A stretch of DNA of 55,024 nucleotides from DASXUX01 sp036504595. GTDB lineage: Bacteria > Planctomycetota > SZUA-567 > H5-PLA8. The stretch is taken from the NCBI GenBank assembly GCA_036504595.1, contig DASXUX010000021.1:1-55024 (forward strand). The letters run 5' to 3'. The notes below the pieces were generated by a model. It saw only the letters and a program-made list of their open reading frames with translations, searched no databases and was not told the DNA's origin. This document shows, one piece after another, positions 49,186 through 55,024 of this stretch (positions are counted from its first letter, which is position 1; each line of letters opens with the position of its first letter). Made by a program: the position numbers and the translations under genes.

Positions 49186-51570
49186 TCACACGACTTCCAA
49201 ATCCACTTCCTTCTTCCCTAAATCAATATGCAAAATCCGCACGCTGACTTTGTCGCCCAGCCGGAAGCTTCGCCGCCGCTTGCGGCCCTGTAGCATGTGC
49301 TGATTTTCATAGTACTCGTACCAGTCGTCCTCGAGGGACTGCACGCGCACGAGGCCCTCCACGTAGCAGTCTTGCAGCTCGACGAAGAAGCCAAAATCGC
49401 GCACGCCCTTGATGATCCCCGGATGCGCCTCCTTGAGGTTGCGGCGCAAAAACTGCATCTGCCGGAACTTGATCACTTCTTCTTCCGCGTCCTCCGCTTC
49501 GCGCTCGCGCAGAGAACAATGCGCCGCGAGCGGGCGCAGCCACGCCTGGCGCTCAAAGTAATCCACACCCTTCACTCCGCCCGCGCGCTTCTTGCCATGA
49601 ACGGGCAAGGTGGCCTGGCCCGGTTCAAAGCGTGAGTCGAGCGCCCGGTGGACGATCAGATCCGGATAGCGCCGGATGGGGCTGGTGAAGTGCAGGTAAC
49701 GGTTGAAATTCAGAGCGAAATGCGGATGGCATTCGGACGAATAGCGCGCCTTCTTCAGACTGGTCAGCAGCGCCAGATGAACGGTGTGGGCGTAGTCTTT
49801 GCCGTGCACGCGGTCGAGCACCGACTTCAGTTTCAGCCGATCGATCGGCGGGCGCAGCGATATGCCCAACTCCCGCACGAACTCCGCAAAGCGTTCCAGC
49901 GCCTCCGGGTCGGGGTCTTCGTGAATGCGGAACAGCCCCGGCAGTTCATGGTCCACCAGGTACTCCGCGACCGCACGGTTGGCGGCCAGCATCATGTCTT
50001 CGATCAGTTCGTGAGCCCAATGGTGCTCGACCTTCGCCCAGCCTTTCACCTCCAGCTTTTCGTCGAGAAGAATCCGCGCTTCCGGCAGATCCAGTTCCAG
50101 CGAACCGGTCGAAAGCCGCTTCTGTCGCAGCGCCGCCGCGAAGTCGCGCATTTCTTTCAGCGCTTCAAAAATTTCGGGCGAATGCACCAACTCCGGCTTG
50201 TTCTCGTCGATCGCCTCCCGCACCTGGTCGTACGTCAAGAACGCCGCCGAGCGAATATAGCTGCGTTCGATGTGCACGTCCTGCGGCATCAGATTCTTGC
50301 TGAAGGTAATCCGCGCGGTTTTGGTCAGACGGAGTTGCCCGGCTTTCAACGAACACATGTTGTTCGAAAGTTTCTGCGGCAGCATCGGGTACACGGTGCC
50401 GGGCAGATACACGCTTGTCCCGCGTGCGCGCGCTTCCAGATCGATGATGCTGTTTTCCGCAACGTAGTACGAGACGTCCGCGATGTGAACGAGCAGCGTG
50501 TAGCGCCCGTCCTCTTCGCGCCGCAAAGCGACCGCGTCGTCGTGATCTTTGGCGTCGGCCGGGTCGATCGTAAAGGTAATCGGCTGCGTGTAGTCAATCC
50601 GCTGCGCCAGCTCTTCCTCCGGAATATCCTCCGGAACAGCCTCCGCAGCGCGCAACACTTCATCCGGGAAGCTCGTCTTGATGTTGTAGTTCTCGAGGAT
50701 CGCGAGAATGTCCGCGTCCGCCTGACCGGCTGGCCCGAACACCTTCACGATTTTTGCTGTCGGCAGCCCGCCGGTGCGATGCCGCTCGGCACTCTCGATC
50801 AGTTCCACCGAAACCTTGTCGCGGTTCTTGGCGTTGAGTGCGTCGCCGGCCAGCACGTCCAACTCCTGGAACATCCCCCGCGTGTCAGGAACGATGTGCC
50901 CCGCCAGACTTCGCCCCACTCCCGCTTCGGTGTAGAACGTTCCGACGATCCGCGGATGCGCGCGCTCGAGGATCTTCACCACGCGCCCGGCCGGCCGCGA
51001 CATTCCGCCGCCAAACCGCCCACGCCGCCCTCCCTGCCGGCCGGCACCACCAGATCCCCGCCGCTTCATCTCGATTTGGACCAGATCCCCGTCCATCGCG
51101 CCGCAAAGATCCTCAGCCCCGATGAAGATGTCGTTACCGGGCGGCTCGCTGAGCAAAAAACCCATTCCGCCGCGGCGCACGTCAATGCGGCCAATGCGCT
51201 TGCCGCCCGCCGTCGCAGCCGTCTTGGCCTTCTCAAGCTGGCGGAAGCGCTCCAACTCCGATTCAGTCTCGGCCTCCGGCTCGCTCTCCGCCTGGGCGGG
51301 CAGGGACGCCCGCCCTACCGTTGCCGCCTCGGCCCGGCGCGGCGCAAGCGGCGCACCTTCCCGCGCGTCGGTCATGGGCAAAGCGTACTTGCCGTGCTTC
51401 ATCTCGACGATGACCTCAGCCTTGGCCAAGTCATTTAGCAGGCCTCGGAAAGATCGATAGTCTTCGTCGGAAATGCGGAGTTCGCGCGCCAGCGCCCGTT
51501 TGCGCATCGGCGCATACCCCGGCTCGCCCAGCAGCTTAAATAATTCCGCCTTAACATGTTCGTTATTCAT
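49186..51570 (-). CDS. rnr: Ribonuclease R
   Basis: A 794-residue 3'-5' exoribonuclease. The N-terminal winged-helix segment (about 1-60: KAELFKLLGEPGYAPMRKRALA) is followed by OB/cold-shock domains (RIGRIDVRRGGMGFLLSEP, DIFIGAEDLCGAMDGDLVQI, GHIVPDTRG). The RNB catalytic core starts near 325: TFTIDPADAKDHDDAVAL (about 330-347), the Asp cluster of RNase II/R. A C-terminal S1 domain (IIKGVRDFGFFVELQDCYVEGLVRV) follows. The region about 65-110 contains an in-frame palindromic repeat encoding VGRASLPAQAE and then an acidic linker. Degrades structured RNA in mRNA decay and quality control. ATG 51570 is chosen because the longer frame to 51645 adds no conserved sequence. Confidence 0.95.
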   Translation of the reverse strand: MNNEHVKAELFKLLGEPGYAPMRKRALARELRISDEDYRSFRGLLNDLAKAEVIVEMKHGKYALPMTDAREGAPLAPRRAEAATVGRASLPAQAESEPEAETESELERFRQLEKAKTAATAGGKRIGRIDVRRGGMGFLLSEPPGNDIFIGAEDLCGAMDGDLVQIEMKRRGSGGAGRQGGRRGRFGGGMSRPAGRVVKILERAHPRIVGTFYTEAGVGRSLAGHIVPDTRGMFQELDVLAGDALNAKNRDKVSVELIESAERHRTGGLPTAKIVKVFGPAGQADADILAILENYNIKTSFPDEVLRAAEAVPEDIPEEELAQRIDYTQPITFTIDPADAKDHDDAVALRREEDGRYTLLVHIADVSYYVAENSIIDLEARARGTSVYLPGTVYPMLPQKLSNNMCSLKAGQLRLTKTARITFSKNLMPQDVHIERSYIRSAAFLTYDQVREAIDENKPELVHSPEIFEALKEMRDFAAALRQKRLSTGSLELDLPEARILLDEKLEVKGWAKVEHHWAHELIEDMMLAANRAVAEYLVDHELPGLFRIHEDPDPEALERFAEFVRELGISLRPPIDRLKLKSVLDRVHGKDYAHTVHLALLTSLKKARYSSECHPHFALNFNRYLHFTSPIRRYPDLIVHRALDSRFEPGQATLPVHGKKRAGGVKGVDYFERQAWLRPLAAHCSLREREAEDAEEEVIKFRQMQFLRRNLKEAHPGIIKGVRDFGFFVELQDCYVEGLVRVQSLEDDWYEYYENQHMLQGRKRRRSFRLGDKVSVRILHIDLGKKEVDLEVV
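51292..51319. repeat. GC-rich palindromic repeat inserted in frame in rnr
   Basis: On the minus strand GGTAGGGCGGGCGTCCCTGC followed by CCGCCCAGG. It encodes VGRASLPAQ in the linker between the winged-helix and OB domains. Core GGGCGGGCGTCCCTGCCCGC is a palindrome. Confidence 0.7.
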
Positions 51571-51623
51571 CCGGCTACGCACCCCTTCACTGTCGATCGT
51601 GCCCTCTTGCGTGCCTCGGCGCT

Positions 51624-52442
51624 TCACTCCTTCTGTTTCGCCCACAGCGCCGGCTCGTTCTTTACCGGAATCATGCGGCCCATGTCGCTCTGCGCGTCGG
51701 GCTTGTCGCCGGGTGCGGGTGTGAGCACCAGTCCTTCGGGAAGAACACGGATAGTGAAGCTGCGCTCCTGTGTTCCGATCAATTTCAGTTCGTTGCCATT
51801 GCGCCGCAGTTTGCCGGCCTGGACTTCGCCCTTTTGAGGCACGTAGCCGAAGGTCCCGGCTGCGTCGATCACCAGGCAGTTGCCGCCGAACATGTACGAT
51901 CCAGCGATGTCCTTAACGGAATTCGCGTTTTCGGCTTTCGGCGCAACGACCGCGGGCAATTGCGGCTGAGCTGGAATCGTGGGCGGCAGCGCGACTGGCG
52001 GGCGTACGACTTCAGCGACGGGCGGCGTAAAGAGCGGGCGACCCAGTTTGCGCCACTTACTTTCATAGACCCACAGAACGGTCCTATCCAAATGAGTGGG
52101 GGGCATCATCCCCAGCAGGCTGCCCTCGGTGAGTCTGTCCACGTGTTCGTGCTGGCGGCGCCGCAGTTTCAGATCGTGGTCCTTTTCATCGTAATGGAAG
52201 AAGCGTTTGACCTCGCCGGAGGTCAGCGTCATGTCTTCGTCGGTCGCTCGCACGGTGCCCGAAACGTGCGCGCCGCCCGGACCGTACAGGTCGAAACTGC
52301 GATCCGAGCGCATGGTAAGGACAAACGTGATCTGTTCACCGTCGAGATAAAAAGTGTGGTACAGCTTTTCCCTGTTCTCGTCCGAACAACGGGCGGAGAC
52401 CGCCGCAAGCAGCAGGAGCACCATCGCCAATGATTTGCGCAT
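51624..52442 (-). CDS. Small exported protein, function unknown
   Basis: A 272-residue exported protein. Signal peptide MRKSLAMVLLLLAAVSARCS, with a Cys at about 19 that could make it a lipoprotein. The mature part begins YHTFYLDGEQITFVLTMRSDRSFDLYGPGG, repeated beta-type segments that resemble a beta-sandwich. A proline-rich linker (about 150-180, PPVALPPTIPAQPQLP) joins a second beta-type domain, SYMFGGNCLVIDAAGTFGYVPQ, ending near the C-terminus. Family not recognised. ATG 52442 has GGAGG 7 bp upstream. The gene is 53 bp after the rnr start region, in the same orientation. Confidence 0.72.
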   Translation of the reverse strand: MRKSLAMVLLLLAAVSARCSDENREKLYHTFYLDGEQITFVLTMRSDRSFDLYGPGGAHVSGTVRATDEDMTLTSGEVKRFFHYDEKDHDLKLRRRQHEHVDRLTEGSLLGMMPPTHLDRTVLWVYESKWRKLGRPLFTPPVAEVVRPPVALPPTIPAQPQLPAVVAPKAENANSVKDIAGSYMFGGNCLVIDAAGTFGYVPQKGEVQAGKLRRNGNELKLIGTQERSFTIRVLPEGLVLTPAPGDKPDAQSDMGRMIPVKNEPALWAKQKE

Positions 52443-52691
52443 TTTACACCTCCATTCGTTCTCAAGAATTGTAGAGCGGTCCCGTCGCGGGGTCAAAGGT
52501 GATGAATGCGGATAGCGTCAGCCCCGTGACTGCCAGAATAACCTCCGACCCTCGACTTCTGTTGAGGAGTATTGACTCTTTTCAGCGCTCTGTTAGCGTG
52601 CAAATGGCGCAGGAGGGGAATAGCTGCCAGCTACACGGCATATATAAAGCGCGGGCTGACGCTCACCCAACTAAAAACGAGGAGGTAGAAA

Positions 52692-53018
52692 ATGGGATCT
52701 GCTGTTGCCGTGGACGACACGAGTTTTGAGACTGAAATCGCTCAGCACAAAGGTGTAGCGGTCGTGGACTTCTGGGCAACCTGGTGTGGCCCCTGCCGCA
52801 TGATCGCACCGTCGCTTGAAGAACTCGCCGTTGAGCTTGCCGGCAAGGTGAAGATTGCGAAAGTGGACGTGGACGAGAGCCCCGACGTGGCGTCCCGGCT
52901 TGGCATCAGCAGCATTCCCTGTCTGATTCTCTTCAAGAATGGCGAAGAAGTTGACCGCCTGGTCGGCGCACAAAGCAAAGCGAACCTCAAGAAATGGATG
53001 GAAAGCCACTCTGCGTGA
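52692..53018 (+). CDS. trxA: Thioredoxin
   Basis: A 108-residue classical thioredoxin, the cytoplasmic disulfide reductase. Active site WCGPC at 31-35 with the surrounding VVDFWATWCGPCRMIAPSLEE; cis-Pro in SIPCLILFKNG (about 76). Length and fold are typical. A Cys after the cis-Pro is uncommon. ATG 52692 has a strong GAGGAGG site 7 bp upstream. TTGACT lies about 120 bp upstream without a clear -10. Stands alone between an exported-protein gene and the dGTPase-like gene. Confidence 0.95.
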   Translation: MGSAVAVDDTSFETEIAQHKGVAVVDFWATWCGPCRMIAPSLEELAVELAGKVKIAKVDVDESPDVASRLGISSIPCLILFKNGEEVDRLVGAQSKANLKKWMESHSA

Positions 53019-53023
53019 CAAAT

Positions 53024-53090
53024 TAGTCATTGGTCATTAGTCATTGCGCAAGCGCTCTTCGTGCCGTTAATGACCAATGACCAATGACCA
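53024..53090. repeat. Inverted heptad repeat (AGTCATTGGTCATT / AATGACC)
   Basis: Left arm 53024-53045 (AGTCATT, GGTCATT, AGTCATT). Right arm 53069-53090 (AATGACC, AATGACC, AATGACC). Spacer about 23 bp. It lies between two plus-strand genes, trxA and the dGTPase-like gene. Confidence 0.85.
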
Positions 53091-53113
53091 CTCGTCACCC
53101 CTTGGCAGCACCG

Positions 53114-54265
53114 ATGCTTCAGCCCGACGAATCTCATCTGGCCCCGTATGCGGTGACCGCCGCGACCTCGCGCGGCCGTCTGCATCCAGATCATGACACG
53201 CCGTACCGCGGCCTGTTTCAACGCGACCGCGATCGCATCGTTCATTCCGCGGCCTTCCGGCGCCTGCAGTATAAAACGCAAGTGTTTGTCAGCGTGATGG
53301 AAGGCGATTATTTCCGCAACCGCCTGACGCACACGCTCGAAGTGACTCAGATCGCCCGCACGCTCGCGCGAGCCTTGTCGCTCAATGAAGACCTGACCGA
53401 AACGCTTGCGCTCGCGCACGACCTCGGCCACGGCCCTTTCGGCCATTCGGGTGAGGCGGCCTTGGATGAGATGATGGCCGAACACGGCGGCTTCGACCAT
53501 AACGCTCACGGCCTGCGCATCGTCGATCTGCTCGAACTTCGCTATCCCCGTTTTCCGGGCTTAAACCTGACCTACGAAACGCGCGAAGGCTACGTCAAGA
53601 ACTTCGGCGTGACTGGCAGTGAGCGGCCAAGAGCTCAGCTTGGCTTCGCGCCGGATGAAATGCCTTCGGTGGAAGTGCAACTCGTCGGACACGCCGACGA
53701 AATCGCCTATGACACGCACGACCTGGATGACGGGTTGGTTTCAGGAGCCATCAGCGAAGAACAGGTCCGGCCGCTGGCGCTCTGGCAACGCGTGGAGAAA
53801 CTTGTCTCGGCTGAAAGCGACGTTTTCAGAACCGATCCTCGCTTGCGGCGCAGCGCCATTGTGCGGCGGCTGATCGCCACGCTGGTCACGGATCTCCTGA
53901 CCGAAACCCGGCGCCGCTTGTCGCTTCATCGCATCAAGAGCCTGACAGACGTGCGGCAGTGCCGAGCCGAACTGGCCGTCTTCTCCGCCGAGATCGCACC
54001 CCTAAAGGATGAACTCGAGGAGTTCCTGCATGCTCATTTTTACAAAAGCCCGCGCGTGCTGGAACTGACGACGCTTTGGCGCACGCGCCTGAGGCAGCTT
54101 TTCCTGGCCTACCGCAGCCGACCTGAGCTCTTGCCTCCGGAGCACCAGCGGCGGGTAGAAGGTGGCGAGCTACTGGACCGCGTAATCTGCGATTACGTTG
54201 CAGGGATGACGGACCGTTATGCGGGAAAACAGTGGGAATGCTTGGTGAACGGCTTCGACAAATAA
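53114..54265 (+). CDS. dgt: Deoxyguanosinetriphosphate triphosphohydrolase-like protein
   Basis: A 383-residue HD-superfamily enzyme that hydrolyses dNTPs to deoxynucleosides and tripolyphosphate, thereby controlling dNTP pools. The HD motif is complete: RNRLTHTLEVTQIARTLA (about 66-83), ALAHDLGHGPFGHSGE (about 100-115), DNAHGLRIVDLLELRYP, and a later EVQLVGHADEIAYDTHDLDDG. This is the dGTPase-like subtype, shorter than E. coli Dgt. The longer frame opens at 53084 within a heptad array; ATG 53114 is preferred because it starts just before the conserved region. No obvious ribosome-binding site. Confidence 0.9.
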   Translation: MLQPDESHLAPYAVTAATSRGRLHPDHDTPYRGLFQRDRDRIVHSAAFRRLQYKTQVFVSVMEGDYFRNRLTHTLEVTQIARTLARALSLNEDLTETLALAHDLGHGPFGHSGEAALDEMMAEHGGFDHNAHGLRIVDLLELRYPRFPGLNLTYETREGYVKNFGVTGSERPRAQLGFAPDEMPSVEVQLVGHADEIAYDTHDLDDGLVSGAISEEQVRPLALWQRVEKLVSAESDVFRTDPRLRRSAIVRRLIATLVTDLLTETRRRLSLHRIKSLTDVRQCRAELAVFSAEIAPLKDELEEFLHAHFYKSPRVLELTTLWRTRLRQLFLAYRSRPELLPPEHQRRVEGGELLDRVICDYVAGMTDRYAGKQWECLVNGFDK

Positions 54266-54532
54266 TGGCATCGTTCCTGACAAGGAGTAGCATCCACGGT
54301 GACGGAAGTAGTCCGTGTCTTTAATGCAACATTCACGACTCTCAAATTTAAGTCACGCACAGGGTCCGACTTGTAGTTGCAGCACCAGTTCCCAAAATCG
54401 TGGTCTCACATGTGCGGTGCCTCTAGCGATTAAAGGGACGACCGGCACCCGGCTAGGCCAGGGTCTTCAGCCAGAGGGGTTGAGGGGGCAGGTGGCCGCG
54501 ACTTCGAGCCCAGGGAAACAAGGAGGACCGCC
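54266..54532. other. Leader of the pilin gene with possible structured RNA
   Basis: 267 bp upstream of the pilin-like gene. It contains ACGCACAGGG (about 54354-54363) and, further on, AAAGGGACG (54435-54443) in a GC-rich stretch with several short inverted repeats. Some bacteria place c-di-GMP riboswitches before pilin genes, but the required core is not recognisable here. A strong AGGAGG ribosome-binding site is at 54521-54526. No Rfam match is claimed. Confidence 0.4.
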
Positions 54533-55024
54533 ATGAGAAAAGGCTTTACGTTGATCGAGCTGATGATCGTCGTTGCGATCATCGCCATCATCGCCGCGAT
54601 CGCGATCCCGAGCTTGCTGCGCTCGAGGATGGCTGCCAATGAAACGGCCGCTGCGGCATCCTGCAAGGCATTCGCCGAAGCAGAAGAGATTTACCATCGC
54701 ACCGATTACAACGCCAACGGTGTGTTGGAATACTGCATGCACATGAGCGGCGTTGACAGCCTGCTCGAGAAGAGCAACGGTTCAGGCGATCTAGCCCTGA
54801 TCGACAAGTCGTTCGCCGGTGCCGAAGGCGATTCGTCCTCTCCGCCGAAGGCTGGCTACACGTTCACGATTCTCACCCGCCAAGGCACGGCGGCGACGGG
54901 CGGCTCGCGCTCGTACATTTCCAACAAGAACATGACGTTGGGCTACGGCATGTCGGCCTATCCCGGTTCGTATGACGGCACCGGCCGCAATACGTTCCTC
55001 ATCAACAACAATGGAACGATTTTC
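54533..55024 (+). CDS. Type IV pilin-like prepilin (partial at right edge)
   Basis: At least 164 residues, running off the window. N-terminal class III signal: MRKG before FTLIELMIVVAIIAI, a typical prepilin peptidase site with Glu at mature position 5. The hydrophobic helix (IAIIAAIAIPSLLRSRMAAN) is followed by a globular part with conserved aromatics and a Cys pair (AASCKAF, LEYCMHM). It would be exported and assembled by type IV pilus or type II secretion machinery. ATG 54533 has AGGAGG 6 bp upstream. The rest of the pilus operon is not in the window. Confidence 0.85.
   Translation, partial: MRKGFTLIELMIVVAIIAIIAAIAIPSLLRSRMAANETAAAASCKAFAEAEEIYHRTDYNANGVLEYCMHMSGVDSLLEKSNGSGDLALIDKSFAGAEGDSSSPPKAGYTFTILTRQGTAATGGSRSYISNKNMTLGYGMSAYPGSYDGTGRNTFLINNNGTIF

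Noticed and set aside
49648..51438. Plus-strand open frame (596 codons) opposite rnr
   Set aside because: Antisense shadow of RNase R; Arg/Gln/His-rich with no domain.
9979..53090. Heptad arrays as CRISPR arrays
   Set aside because: Units are 7 bp without spacers, and no cas gene is nearby.
54354..54450. c-di-GMP-I (GEMM) riboswitch before the pilin gene
   Set aside because: Only the ACGCACAGGG and GGGACG pieces match; the CAAACC core and spacing are missing.

Overview
The window looks like a chromosomal segment of a bacterium of the Planctomycetota or another PVC-type lineage, possibly from a metagenome-assembled genome. This placement is inferred from gene content. It carries a Tat-exported Gfo/Idh/MocA oxidoreductase, a DUF4838-type protein, a sugar isomerase/epimerase, PQQ-type beta-propeller and PKD-domain exported proteins, a very large cadherin-like surface protein, a CdsA with the MDVVDS variant signature, and high GC content. 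No rRNA, tRNA, CRISPR array, prophage or classical insertion sequence was recognised.

Layout. 1-875 is a gene-free island of dispersed repeats. 876-6838 (+): Hsp70-family chaperone, nadC, dnaA (without dnaN), a lipoprotein and a small membrane protein. 6824-14042 (-): a conserved housekeeping block read uppS, two paralogous small exported proteins, cdsA, phoH-like, 7TM-HD phosphodiesterase, ybeY. 14220-19535: HisN-type phosphatase, TIM-barrel isomerase, ankyrin/CPCC protein, radical SAM protein, amidohydrolase. 19649-31666 (-): a single 4005-residue exported protein with SBBP-like beta-propeller, cadherin-like and Big_9-like domains, PKD and a C-terminal beta domain. 31987-36678 (-, mostly): atypical metallophosphoesterase, two small proteins, DEAD-box helicase, and a toxin-antitoxin pair whose toxin gene is frameshifted. 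36749-48430: oxidoreductase, membrane protein, DUF4838 protein, S8 protease, zinc-ribbon membrane protein, beta-lactamase-like hydrolase and PQQ protein. 48652-54265: speD, RNase R, a small exported protein, thioredoxin and a dGTPase-like enzyme. A type IV pilin-like gene runs off the right edge.

The strongest unexplained signals are two. First, about sixteen intergenic loci carry 7-bp-period repeats. The heptamer differs from locus to locus but most fit RGYNNNN, and at eight loci two arms face each other as an imperfect hairpin, always with the RGY-rich arm first. They sit mostly at gene ends, four of them between convergent genes, and in places they supply a ribosome-binding site or the last codons of a gene. 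Second, the giant protein contains roughly sixteen copies of a 55-75-residue module (pattern F.T.L..GD.I...G....V..I...T.LTV...F.P.L..GT.F..ER), inserted as arrays inside otherwise recognisable cadherin-like and Big_9-like domains. Other notable points: three palindrome-type repeats inserted in frame in conserved genes, a toxin gene in which one missing base destroys an ATGA overlap with its antitoxin, identical terminator hairpins either side of that pair, and enzymes with substituted catalytic residues (metallophosphoesterase, S8 protease, YbeY).
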